Shown: positions 9,286-18,124 of the stretch, piece after piece
Numbering within the stretch: the first letter of the stretch is position 1
Layout of the letters: the number at the start of each line of letters is the position of its first letter
Assembly: GCA_029778535.1 (NCBI GenBank)
Contig: JAKOQB010000178.1
Location: 1-64,000, forward strand
DNA: 64,000 bases
Reading direction: 5' to 3'
Source: Pseudomonadota bacterium
GTDB taxonomy: Bacteria > Pseudomonadota > Gammaproteobacteria > Burkholderiales > Burkholderiaceae_F
The notes under the pieces: generated by a model
The model's input: only the letters and a program-made list of their open reading frames with translations
The model's database searches: none
What the model was told of the DNA's origin: nothing
Program-made: the position numbers and the translations under genes

Positions 9286-11853
9286 ATGTGCGGATGGAAG
9301 GCAGGTCGCTTCGTTTCGGCCATGTTGCTGCTGGCCGCGGCGGAACTCGTTGGCTGCAGCGGCGGAGGCGGAAGCGCGACACAGGAGCCTCCCGCCCAAC
9401 AGAGCGTCGCCCGGGTGGTCGTAACGCCGGCGAGCGCCAGCGTCGATGTCGGCAAGACCGTCACGCTCTCCGCACAGGCGCTCGACGCTGCGGGCGCCGC
9501 ACTCACGCGCCCGGTCACCTGGGCCTCCTCGGACACGACCAAGGCGACGGTCGACAGCAACGGTGTCGTCACTGGCGTGGCCGCGGGCGCCGTCACGATC
9601 ACGGCAACTGCCGATTCGGTAACGAGCAGCCCGGCAGCACTGACGATCACGGCCTCGGTCACTGCGCCGACGCAAAGCAGCTTCGAACTGATCGACGCCG
9701 CGCAGGCGTCCGGCGTCCTCGATGAAGGGACCGCGATCACCTACAAGGTGTTCGCGGCGTTCGGCGACACGCGCCTGCCGAGCGCCTACAAGGGCGACGA
9801 CTCGGCGCAGTTCGAGTCCGACGTGTTCGACCAGGTCAACGATCGCTGGGAAACGTTCTCCAACGCGACCAAGGAAACGCTCGAACCGTTCCTGATTCCG
9901 CCTGCATACAAGGGAAGCTGGACCAGCCTGCCGTCGGCGGGGCCCGGTGTCCTACGAACAGCGCCCAGGGATCGGGCCAGAACCCTCGCGGCACCGGGTG
10001 GCGATCACGCGCGCCCGCAGAGCTTGAGCGTGCCGATCTGCGCGCAGCCGGCGATCGACCCGAACTGGGCTTCGATGCCGGCCACGCAGGATGGTCACGT
10101 CAAGGTCTGGTACGACACGCGCGTTGCCGGCATGGCCACCAAGGCCGCGCTGGCGCTGAACGAGCTCGAGACGCGCATCTGGCCTACTGTCGTCGGCACG
10201 GCCGGCATGAAAGCGCCGCTTAGCGACGCGACCTACACGAACTGCAACGGCGGCGACGGACGCCTGGACGTGTACCTGACGGGCGGAATCACGGTTTCGG
10301 CCGCCGCGTCCGCCGACCTCGGAGACACGTGGCCCATCCGCACGTGGGCCACCGACAACCTGCCGGTGTTCATCACGGTGAAGTCAACGCTCGACGACAA
10401 CGAACTGAAGGGAACGCTGGCGCACGAATTCACGCACGCCAGCCAGTGGGCTTACAACGTCGCGGCACTCAGGAACGCCAGCTACCAGTGGCTGAAGGAG
10501 TCGACCGCGCAGGCGATGATCGATGTCGTCTATCCCACCTTGCCCAAGGGCACGACCGAAACGCCGAACTGCACGACGCCGCATTTCGAGCAGTGCTGGG
10601 CCAAGCCTTTCATGGATACGCCGGACGCGAGCCTCGAGGACACCTCCGCGGTGCCGAAGAGGATGTACGCCAGCTACCTGTTCTTCCAGTTCCTCGCGCG
10701 CACGAACTCGCCGAGCGTCATCGGTCAGATCTGGGCCATGACCGAGTCCGAGACCGACCAGGTGCTGGCGGTCGACAAGGCGATTGCGGGCGGCTTCAAG
10801 CAGCAATGGCCGAAGTTCGCCAAGCTGCTGTGGAACCAGGACCCGGTCAATACGAACTCGTTCGAGGGCTGGGACGCCTTGAAGCTGACGCCGGCGCTGC
10901 GCGGTGGCGCGCCGCTGGACGTCCGCGTGACAACTCAGGGCGGCGGCACGCAGCCGCTGAACGGCAACATCAAGCACCTGGCGAGCCACTACTACGAGTT
11001 CCGCATCGCGGATCCGAACGTGCGGTCGCTCAGTTTCTTCAATCACATCGAGGCCTTCTACCCGCCCGGCAGTCCGACCGTCGCGACGCAGGCGTTCATT
11101 AAGAAGGAGGGCGGCATCTGGCAGTACGAGCACTGGAGCGATCAGCCGATCCAGGTCGACGGCGTGAAGGCCTACTGCCTTGACCTGATTGCCGAGCGCG
11201 TCGTCGACCTGGTAATCGTCATGAGCAACTTCGATCCGAAGAAAGACATCACCGACGTTCCCGCGCAGATGCAGCCGCGCGTCTCGGTGTCCAATGTCGG
11301 CTGCTGGCGCTACAAGGGCAGCGCGAGCGTCACGGCAAGCGGGCAGTCGCCAGCGTGGAACTCGTTCAGTTCGTCCGCCGACGGATCGGTGACGTTCGAG
11401 CGCTTTCGCACGCCCCAGCTTCCGAACGGCGTTCCCGGCAAGGAGACGTTCCAGGTGGTGAGCGGCGCCATCACCGGCAGCCTGAATGGCACCAACAAGG
11501 CCGGCTGCACGGTCACCGAGCGCAGCAACGACAACATGACCCCTGGGCCTGCTAGCGGGATGCTGAACGCCGACCTCGGGCTCGATCTCGGCACCGGCGT
11601 CGTGTCTCGCGCGGTCAGCGGCTCGGGCTCGGCGACGGGACAGACCCACACGGTCGTCGCGTGCCCGAACGTTCCCGATTCGACCAGCGACGGCCAGAAC
11701 AGCTGGGACTGGTTCGAACTGCCGGCCGCGAGCGATATGAAGGTCGAAGTCCTGCAGGACGGAACGATCCACGGCAGTTTCCCGCGCGCCCTTTCCAACG
11801 GCGCTTCCGGGACGGAGACGATGACCTGGAACTTCACGCCGCTGCGGCAGTAG
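9286..11853 (+). CDS. Lipoprotein with Ig-like (Big2) domain and HExxH peptidase-like domain
   Basis: An 855-residue protein starting at ATG 9286, preceded by GAGGAGGG. A lipobox LVGC puts the lipidated Cys at residue 24, so it should be anchored in the cell envelope. A bacterial Ig-like (Big2) domain follows (about residues 38-130, with VTPASASVDVGKTVTLSA). A zinc-peptidase core HEFTH (H380, E381, H384) comes next, and E405 in WLKESTA sits where gluzincins of the M30 type carry their third ligand. The remaining 400 residues are beta-rich with several Cys and no recognised domain. Exact family and substrate are unknown. It is first of a likely operon with the 11882 gene and the LuxR gene and is divergent from the BTAD regulator. 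Confidence 0.8.
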   Translation: MCGWKAGRFVSAMLLLAAAELVGCSGGGGSATQEPPAQQSVARVVVTPASASVDVGKTVTLSAQALDAAGAALTRPVTWASSDTTKATVDSNGVVTGVAAGAVTITATADSVTSSPAALTITASVTAPTQSSFELIDAAQASGVLDEGTAITYKVFAAFGDTRLPSAYKGDDSAQFESDVFDQVNDRWETFSNATKETLEPFLIPPAYKGSWTSLPSAGPGVLRTAPRDRARTLAAPGGDHARPQSLSVPICAQPAIDPNWASMPATQDGHVKVWYDTRVAGMATKAALALNELETRIWPTVVGTAGMKAPLSDATYTNCNGGDGRLDVYLTGGITVSAAASADLGDTWPIRTWATDNLPVFITVKSTLDDNELKGTLAHEFTHASQWAYNVAALRNASYQWLKESTAQAMIDVVYPTLPKGTTETPNCTTPHFEQCWAKPFMDTPDASLEDTSAVPKRMYASYLFFQFLARTNSPSVIGQIWAMTESETDQVLAVDKAIAGGFKQQWPKFAKLLWNQDPVNTNSFEGWDALKLTPALRGGAPLDVRVTTQGGGTQPLNGNIKHLASHYYEFRIADPNVRSLSFFNHIEAFYPPGSPTVATQAFIKKEGGIWQYEHWSDQPIQVDGVKAYCLDLIAERVVDLVIVMSNFDPKKDITDVPAQMQPRVSVSNVGCWRYKGSASVTASGQSPAWNSFSSSADGSVTFERFRTPQLPNGVPGKETFQVVSGAITGSLNGTNKAGCTVTERSNDNMTPGPASGMLNADLGLDLGTGVVSRAVSGSGSATGQTHTVVACPNVPDSTSDGQNSWDWFELPAASDMKVEVLQDGTIHGSFPRALSNGASGTETMTWNFTPLRQ

Positions 11854-11881
11854 CGACGAACGATCGCAGGGAGAGAACTCG

Positions 11882-12910
11882 ATGAATCCGTACGCTTTTC
11901 GGTTGCGCGCGGCGCTTGTCTCGGCGGCACTTGCTGCCGTCGCCACCGCAGCCCCGGCCGTCGTCCCGCTGATTGCAGGTCTTGGCAAGCAGATCCTGCA
12001 GAACTTGATCCTCGGCGAAATCAAGGGCCAGTTGATCGGCTCGCTCGCGCAGATGGGCTGCAAGGGCGCCGCGCTTGCGGGAGTGATCGCGACGATCGAT
12101 GCGCGGCATGTCGCGGCGGGTGCGGCCAAGGTGCCGCTGCCGACCGGTGCGGCCATGCCGGATGTGGCGGCAACAGGCACTGCCACGGCGCCATCCGGAG
12201 GTGGCGGCATTCTCAGCTCGCTGCGCAACGCGATGCGCTCGATGGTCGGCGGCGCCGCGCCGCAAGACCGCATCGCCACGCCGGCCGATGCGGCGGCCCA
12301 CCCGGCGGTCGCCGAGGCGCAACGCATCACCGGCGGCCCCGTCCATATTGGCAGCGGCAACGTCGCGGGGGCCGACAGGGCGCCCGACCTGGCAGGCGCG
12401 TACGCGCTGGCTCAACGCGAAATCGCGGCGGCCGCGCGCCAGTCGCCGCTGGGCGCCATGAGCGGCGTCGAGGCTGCGACGCAACTCGACCCTGCGCAGG
12501 CGGCACAGGTCGGCCAAATCATGGGCCAGATGCAGCAGGCGATGGCACAGCCGCTGTCGCGCGCGGAGACGCTCGCGGTGTTCGATGAGATGGCGCAGGT
12601 CGGCGTGCTGACGCCCGCGATGCGGAGCGAGGCGCGCGGCTGCATTCTGCTGGCGCCTCCATCGGCGGATGCTGCGCTTGGGCAGACCGGCGCGATGCTC
12701 AAGGCGATGCTGCTGCCGCAGCTGCAGGCGATGAAGCAGCGATTGGCGGACCTGACGCCCGAGGACCAGCAAAGGCTCGCGGACGAACTTGTGCAGGCAC
12801 TGCGCGAAGCGGACGCCCGGGACCGTAAGGCTTTCGGCGACGGCTTCGGCGCCGGCTTCTTTCCGCCGAGTGTCGTGCAACGCGTGCGTGCGAGCGGCGC
12901 GCTCGACTGA
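11882..12910 (+). CDS. Secreted helical protein, unknown function
   Basis: A 342-residue protein preceded by GGGAGAG (11869-11875). Residues 1-24 are a signal peptide (MNPYAFRLRAALVSAALAAVATAAPA). The mature part is Ala/Gln/Met-rich and mostly helical, with Gly/Ser/Ala-rich linkers around residues 95-140 and a Gln/Leu-rich helix at about residues 270-310. Only two Cys are present (CKGAALAG, ARGCILLA). Homology is not recognised. It follows the lipoprotein peptidase-like gene by 28 bp and precedes the LuxR regulator by 18 bp, so it may be a substrate or partner of the peptidase. That role is inferred from position only. Confidence 0.75.
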   Translation: MNPYAFRLRAALVSAALAAVATAAPAVVPLIAGLGKQILQNLILGEIKGQLIGSLAQMGCKGAALAGVIATIDARHVAAGAAKVPLPTGAAMPDVAATGTATAPSGGGGILSSLRNAMRSMVGGAAPQDRIATPADAAAHPAVAEAQRITGGPVHIGSGNVAGADRAPDLAGAYALAQREIAAAARQSPLGAMSGVEAATQLDPAQAAQVGQIMGQMQQAMAQPLSRAETLAVFDEMAQVGVLTPAMRSEARGCILLAPPSADAALGQTGAMLKAMLLPQLQAMKQRLADLTPEDQQRLADELVQALREADARDRKAFGDGFGAGFFPPSVVQRVRASGALD

Positions 12911-12928
12911 TCCGCGACGGAGGCACCG

Positions 12929-13825
12929 ATGTCCCCGGATGAAATCGCGGCAATCGCCGCACTCGACGAAAGCATCGTCAATGCGGCGATCGTCGCGATG
13001 GTGCACTGGCTGCAGATCGGCGTCGCGGTGATCGATGCACAGTTGCGACTGCGCCACGCCAATCCGTCCGCGCACGCGCTCTTCGCGCAAGGCACGCACC
13101 TGCGAATCGATGATGGTCGCGTCGTCGGTGCGCATCCGAGGGCGACGCGAGACCTCGTCGCCCTGCTGCAGTCAGCGCGGTGCGCCAGTGGCGTGCGCCC
13201 CTGCGTGGCCCCGATCTCGGCCAATGGCCTCGGCGCGCTCGAACTCGTGGTGCACGCGACGGAGGAGTCCGCGCTCGGGCGTTGCTTCGTCGTGATGCTG
13301 AAGGACATCTGCAGCGCCGTTACCGGCTCGGCGCATGCACTGCAGTCGCTTCACGGTCTGACCGCCGCCGAGGCGCAGGTCGTGCTGCGGCTTGCGCGCG
13401 GTCGCACGGTAGCGGAAGCCGCCGCGGAGCTTGGCATCGGCATCGCCACCGCGCGCACGCATCTGCACCACGCGCTGCGCAAGACCGGCACGCGGCGCCA
13501 GGCGGAGCTGGTCGGACTGATCGCCTCGAGCTTGTCTAATTCGATGCGTGAGGCGCTGCCAAGCGACGCACCGGCCGGAAAGGCGCGCGGCCTCCATCGA
13601 ATGATCGAGTCAGCCGAATTGACAGCGGCGCGGGGCGCGCACGCAGACTCCGGGGACCGAATTCGAGTCGGTGCCGCTGCACTGCGCGGCGCGCGGGCGA
13701 CTGAAGAGCCGCGGCCTCCATCAATCGATTGTGTCGGACCGCCTGACACGCTGCGCATCGCGTCGGGTTCCGCTCTTGCGATTCAGGCACTTGCAGCGAA
13801 GGCACGGAAGATGCTCTTGTTCTGA
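12929..13825 (+). CDS. LuxR-type regulator with PAS-like N-terminus
   Basis: A 298-residue protein. The N-terminal 125 residues look like a PAS-type sensor (MVHWLQIGVAVIDAQLRLRHANPSA). A LuxR/FixJ helix-turn-helix follows at about residues 143-203 (LTAAEAQVVLRLARGRTVAEAA, then GIATARTHLHHALRKTGTRRQAEL). Relatives normally end near residue 210. The last 90 residues here are low-complexity, Ala/Arg-rich and resemble translated non-coding DNA, suggesting stop-codon loss or a shifted end. It is co-oriented with the two genes upstream. A decayed copy of its DNA-binding region and 3' flank lies at 14826-15104 and beyond. Confidence 0.82.
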   Translation: MSPDEIAAIAALDESIVNAAIVAMVHWLQIGVAVIDAQLRLRHANPSAHALFAQGTHLRIDDGRVVGAHPRATRDLVALLQSARCASGVRPCVAPISANGLGALELVVHATEESALGRCFVVMLKDICSAVTGSAHALQSLHGLTAAEAQVVLRLARGRTVAEAAAELGIGIATARTHLHHALRKTGTRRQAELVGLIASSLSNSMREALPSDAPAGKARGLHRMIESAELTAARGAHADSGDRIRVGAAALRGARATEEPRPPSIDCVGPPDTLRIASGSALAIQALAAKARKMLLF

Positions 13826-13915
13826 AGCTCCGTTCGACGCTGCGGGTCGGGGACTGCGAGCTGCAGCGGAGAACGGGGCCTCGAACCGAAGCGAGTGCTC
13901 TGAAGGGAGTGGCCG

Positions 13916-14885
13916 ATTACGAGGGAATTCCGCGCATGTTTCGTTCTGTCGGTCGGTGCCGCCTCCGCAGCCGAGGCGCCGGCCGCCCTTGCTCAGGTCG
14001 CGACGCAGCCTGGCTGCAACAGCGTCCGGAGCGACGGAACGTGCTGGGTCAACGGCGCCACGTTCCCGAATGTGCAGACGCCCCCTTCCCGGCCAGGTGG
14101 TCTCCATCTCGCCGCTTTCGACAGTGACGCTCGACGTCGCTGCACAGCAGTCGCAGATCGATGTGTTCGGCACGCTCAATCAGGCGGCGAACACGCTTGG
14201 TGCCGATGGCGTGCTCGTAGGCATCGCCAATAGCTTCTCCGGAACCTTCAATCTCTCTGGTGGCACCTTGAACGTCGGCGGCAGCAATACGTTCGAAATC
14301 GAGATCGGCAGCGGCACCTTCAACCAGAGCGGCAGCGTCGTTTCATCGACCAACGCGATCGCGCTCGGAACCATCCTGTTCCCGACCGCCGGACCGACCG
14401 GCACCTACAACATCAGCGCGGGCTACCTCAGTGCCGGGGGACTGGTGGTGGGCAACGGCCAGACCATTTCCGGCCTGAAGGGACAGTTGCCGGTGTTCAG
14501 TCCCAACCTCGGAGTTTTCAATCAAACCGGTGGCTCGGTGAAACTGTCCGGTCCCGTCGTCCTCGGCGGACCGATGGATCCGGCACCGATCGGCGGCGAC
14601 AACGGCGTGCTGAGCATCAGCGACGGCACCTTCTTGCTGGCCACCATTGCCGTGCTGGCACTCCATTTTGGCGCAACCGCATTGGTCACGCTGGTGCAGA
14701 CGAGCGACCCGGATTTCTACAACAACAATCGCGGCACGGTGCTGAGCCTTTCGAACACCGGCTCGGATACGTGTGCCGAACCGTTCCCGATCGCCGACGA
14801 CTGCTCCGCTAGGTATGCAGAAGCGCTCAACTTGTCGACCGCCGCGCTACAGGCACCGCATCGGCTGACTGCGGCCAAAGCTTAG
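13916..14885 (+). pseudogene. Frameshifted secreted beta-repeat protein
   Basis: Two frames must be joined to give one protein. The first frame (13916-about 14085) encodes a signal-peptide-like start (TREFRACFVLSVGAASAAEAP) and then CNSVRSDGTCWVNGATFPNV. The second (about 14086-14885) continues with GQVVSISPLSTVTLDVAAQQ and repeats such as GTFNLSGGTLNVGGSN and FNQTGGSVKLSG, typical of exported parallel-beta or PEP-CTERM-associated proteins. Dropping one C from the C5 run at 14081-14085 joins them as NVQTPLPGQVVS. No ATG or GTG is in frame at the start; ATT 13916, six bases after AAGGGAG, is the only well-placed candidate. The end runs into a LuxR remnant and stops at an in-frame TAG. Confidence 0.6.
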
Positions 14886-15104
14886 GTAGTCGTGCTCGTG
14901 GCAATCGGCCGCACAGTGCGCGAAGTGGCCGCGCGCATGGGCATCAGCGTCGCCATCGCGCGCACGCATCCGCAGCGTGCCTCAAAGAGGACCGGAATGC
15001 GGTGGCAGGCGGAACTCGTCCGATTGATGGCGTCCAGCCCTGCGGACTCGGCGCTGGATTCCGAGATGGCGCGGCAGGAAGGCGCTGCCCGAGCACTCCT
15101 TTGA
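14826..15104 (+). pseudogene. Remnant of a second LuxR DNA-binding domain
   Basis: Residues encoded here (TAALQAPHRLTAAKA, TAG, then VREVAARMGISVAIARTH and RQAEL-like WQAELVRLMAS) align codon by codon with residues 135-201 of the LuxR protein at 12929. The Gln150 codon CAG has become TAG at 14883. The sensor half is missing, replaced by the secreted repeat gene in the same frame. Similarity continues past 15104 into the 3' flank (for example ACAGCGGTGCG at 15126-15136 against ACAGCGGCGCG after 13620). This is a degraded tandem duplicate; part could be translated from GTG 14892 but is unlikely to work. Confidence 0.7.
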
Positions 15105-15417
15105 GTGATGGAGTCGGGCGCCTTTACAGCGGTGCGTCCCCTGCGGACGGGTGTGAGCCGCGGCATTGAAGCAGGCCACGGACGGGAACACACCGGCCGA
15201 CGGCTCGCTTCAGTGTTCGCTCCATCAGATGGTGGAGTCGGCACATCTGACGTGCCGCAGTCCATCCTCGAACCGGCGGCTCGTGATTCAACGACTTGCC
15301 AGGATGGCACGGTACGTGCATTGCTAAAAATGACACGCGTCCGCGGTCCCAACGATACCCGGGGCGCATGAATGCGACCTTCGAGCACGTGGAAGTCTTC
15401 AAAGGCGAGGTGACGAA
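15105..15417. other. Gene-free stretch: decayed duplicate and upstream region of PEP-CTERM gene
   Basis: A 313-bp stretch without a credible gene. The first half (to about 15280) still resembles the 3' part of the LuxR gene at 12929, so it belongs to the same old tandem duplication. The second half is the leader of the PEP-CTERM gene and has a ribosome site GGCGAGGTGAC just before 15418. No convincing promoter was seen. Confidence 0.5.
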
Positions 15418-16242
15418 ATGAAACGTTCGAATTGGGCTGCTGCTCTGATCTGCATCGCTGCGTTCACCATCGCCAATCACGCGAGTGCGATGACGATCAG
15501 CGTCATCGACGCGAGTGCCAGCACGAGCGGTACGCAGACGAGTGCGTCCGGCGGCATTTCCACGGCTGTTGCCAACTTGTCGACGGGGCATCTAGGGGCC
15601 GCCGTCGATGGCCCGAACCTCGCTTCAGTCGCCGGAATCGGCGGCGCGTACGCGCAGGTATTCTTCGGACTCGTCTTCGGCGACACGACTCCCGGCGACA
15701 CCATAACGATCAGCGTGAGCCTTCACGGGAGTTTTTCGCCGGGCACTGGCGGGATCGTCAACTTCTACACCGAGCCGGCGGCAGGCTTTCCGGTCACGAA
15801 CCAGGCGGCAATCTCGTGCAATACCTTCAACCAGACATTTCACAACACCGCTTGCTGGGGCGGGCTCTTTGGAGACCCTATTGGGAGTGCGACAAACTCC
15901 TTGACCTTCACGCTCCTCGTCGACGACGGCACGATGTACTTCAATCCTCTTCTGCAGGTTGCCGTCGGCAATGCGCCCGAGGGTCCCGTCAGCGTGGACT
16001 TTCTGAACAGCGCAGACTTCTTCATCACCGTGCCCGACGGAACCGTCATTGCCGCGAATCCGTACACGGATGATCCCGGCACCACGCTGTTCAGGACCGC
16101 ATCCGGCGCGGTGATCGCGACCGGCACCGAGGGTGGTGGCACCGGGACAAACGCGGTTCCTGAACCGAACAGCCTGTCGCTTCTCTTGTTCGCGCTTCTC
16201 GGTGTCACCGTGCACCGTCGCCGCGGTGCGCGCCGTCGGTAG
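15418..16242 (+). CDS. PEP-CTERM sorting domain protein
   Basis: A 274-residue exported protein. Residues 1-24 are a signal peptide (MKRSNWAAALICIAAFTIANHASA). The C-terminus carries the full PEP-CTERM signal: VPEP, a hydrophobic helix (NSLSLLLFALLGVTVH) and an Arg-rich tail (RRRGARRR). Such proteins are processed by an exosortase (EpsH/XrtA type) and often relate to exopolysaccharide or biofilm. No exosortase gene lies in this window. The middle is a beta-rich, Thr/Ser/Gly-rich secreted domain with two Cys and no recognised family. The start is supported by GAGGTGAC upstream. Confidence 0.9.
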   Translation: MKRSNWAAALICIAAFTIANHASAMTISVIDASASTSGTQTSASGGISTAVANLSTGHLGAAVDGPNLASVAGIGGAYAQVFFGLVFGDTTPGDTITISVSLHGSFSPGTGGIVNFYTEPAAGFPVTNQAAISCNTFNQTFHNTACWGGLFGDPIGSATNSLTFTLLVDDGTMYFNPLLQVAVGNAPEGPVSVDFLNSADFFITVPDGTVIAANPYTDDPGTTLFRTASGAVIATGTEGGGTGTNAVPEPNSLSLLLFALLGVTVHRRRGARRR

Positions 16243-16263
16243 GGGAGGCGCGGGTGTTTCTGT

Positions 16264-16283
16264 AACCTCGGCCCGCCGGGGTT
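16264..16283 (+). terminator. Hairpin after the PEP-CTERM gene
   Basis: AACCTCGG, loop CCCG, CCGGGGTT: an 8-bp stem with one G-T pair, 22 bp after the PEP-CTERM stop. No T-run follows, so it is a weak terminator candidate. Confidence 0.35.
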
Positions 16284-16370
16284 AGAGCGAGACGAGAGAC
16301 AACGCCTGGCTTACAAGGTCGCGCAACTCGACCGGCCGCGGCAGGTTCGGACACGGCGGCGCCGTACTGG

Positions 16371-18020
16371 CTACATATTCGTATAGTTGGGCCCGCCGCC
16401 GCCCTCGGGCACGACCCACACGATGTTCTGCGTCGGGTCCTTGATGTCGCAGGTCTTGCAGTGCACGCAGTTCTGGAAGTTGATCTGCAGCCGGTCCTGC
16501 CCGTCCGTCTTCACGAACTCGTACACGCCGGCCGGGCAGTAGCGGCTCTCCGGGCCCGCGTACTTGGCGAGGTTGATCGCCACCGGCACGGTCGGGTCCT
16601 TCAAGGTCAAATGCGCCGGCTGGTTCTCCTCGTGATTCGTGTTCGACAGGAACACCGACGACAGCTTGTCGAACGTGATCGTGTTGTCCGGCTTCGGATA
16701 CGCGATCGGCGCGCATTCGGACGCGGGCTTCAGCTTCTCGTGGTCGGCCTTGGTTCGATGCAAGGTCCACGGCGCCTTGCCGCGGAAGACGAGCTGGTCG
16801 ATGCCCCACAGCACCGCGCCGGTGACGAGCCCCTTGTCCAGGTACGGCTTGAAATTGCGCGCGCGGAACAGCTCGTCGAACAGCCACGATGAATTGAACG
16901 CCTCAGGGTACGCGGTCAGTTCGTCGTGCGAACGCCCGGCCGCGAGCGCGTCGAACGCCGCGTCGCCGGCCAGCATGCCGGTCTTGAGCGCCGCGTGCGA
17001 ACCCTTGATGCGCGGCGCGTTGAGGAACCCCGCGTCGCAGCCGATCAGCGCGCCGCCGGGGAACACGAGTTTCGGCAGCGACTGGATGCCGCTGGCGTTG
17101 ATCGCGCGCGCGCCGTACGCGACGCGCTTGCCGCCTTCGAGGAAGGCGCGGATCGTCGGGTGCGTCTTGTAGCGCTGGAATTCCTGGAACGGCTCCAGGT
17201 ACGGATTCGTGTAGCCGAGCCCGACCACGAGGCCGAGCGACACTTGGTTGTTCTCGAAGTGGTACATGAAGCCGCCGCCGTAGGTCGCGTTGTCGAGCGG
17301 CCAGCCGGCGCTGTGCAGCACCAGACCCGGCACGTGCTTGCCCGGGTCGAGCTCCCACACTTCCTTGATGCCGATGCCCCAGGTCTGCGGATCGCGTCCT
17401 TCGTTCAGGCGAAACTTCTCGATCACCTGCTTGCCGAGGTGCCCGCGCGCGCCTTCGGCGAACAGCGTGTATTTGCCGTGCAGCTCGACGCCGGGCTGAA
17501 AGTTCGCGGTCGGCTGCCCGTCCTTGCCGATGCCCATGTTGCCGGTCGCGACGCCGCGCACGGCGCCCTTGTCGTCGTACAGCACTTCGGCCGCGGCGAA
17601 GCCGGGAAAGATCTCCACCCCGAGCGCCTCGGCCTGCTGTCCCAGCCAGCGCGTGACGTTGGCGAGGCTGACGATGTAGTAGCCGTCGTTGATGAAGCAG
17701 TCCGGCAGCAGCCAGTGCGGGTTGTACAGCGCGCTCTTCTCGGTGAGGATGTAGAAGCGGTCTTCGGTAACCTGCGTATTCAGCGGCGCGCCGCGCTCCT
17801 TCCAGTCGGGGAACAGTTCGTTGAGCGCGATCGGGTCCATCACCGCGCCGGACAGGATGTGCGCGCCGATTTCCGAACCCTTTTCCAGCACGCAGACGCC
17901 GACGCCCTTGCCGGCTGCAGCGGCGCGCTGCTTGATGCGGATCGCCGCGGCGAGGCCCGCGGGTCCGCCGCCGACCACGACCACGTCGTACTCCATCGAT
18001 TCGCGCACGATGTCCTGCAT
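16371..18020 (-). CDS. Electron transfer flavoprotein-ubiquinone oxidoreductase
   Basis: A 549-residue membrane-associated flavoprotein that passes electrons from reduced ETF (fed by acyl-CoA dehydrogenases) to ubiquinone. The N-terminal FAD motif VVVGGGPAGLAAAIRIK starts near residue 14. The C-terminal 4Fe-4S ligands are the cysteines of CPAGVYEF and CVHCKTCDIKDP (near residues 500-530). Length and architecture match the bacterial and mitochondrial ETF-QO family. It stands alone on the minus strand, divergent from an SDR gene. It would serve the beta-oxidation and acyl-CoA chemistry suggested elsewhere in the window. Confidence 0.96.
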   Translation of the reverse strand: MQDIVRESMEYDVVVVGGGPAGLAAAIRIKQRAAAAGKGVGVCVLEKGSEIGAHILSGAVMDPIALNELFPDWKERGAPLNTQVTEDRFYILTEKSALYNPHWLLPDCFINDGYYIVSLANVTRWLGQQAEALGVEIFPGFAAAEVLYDDKGAVRGVATGNMGIGKDGQPTANFQPGVELHGKYTLFAEGARGHLGKQVIEKFRLNEGRDPQTWGIGIKEVWELDPGKHVPGLVLHSAGWPLDNATYGGGFMYHFENNQVSLGLVVGLGYTNPYLEPFQEFQRYKTHPTIRAFLEGGKRVAYGARAINASGIQSLPKLVFPGGALIGCDAGFLNAPRIKGSHAALKTGMLAGDAAFDALAAGRSHDELTAYPEAFNSSWLFDELFRARNFKPYLDKGLVTGAVLWGIDQLVFRGKAPWTLHRTKADHEKLKPASECAPIAYPKPDNTITFDKLSSVFLSNTNHEENQPAHLTLKDPTVPVAINLAKYAGPESRYCPAGVYEFVKTDGQDRLQINFQNCVHCKTCDIKDPTQNIVWVVPEGGGGPNYTNM

Positions 18021-18124
18021 GGTGCCCCCGCTTCCGTGTTTCGGAGATTGTCGCCGCCGCGCGTAGAGCGCGGATTCTAGAGGGGCCGGTGTGCGATCAT
18101 CCGCGTGCTTGCGCGGGAGAGGAC

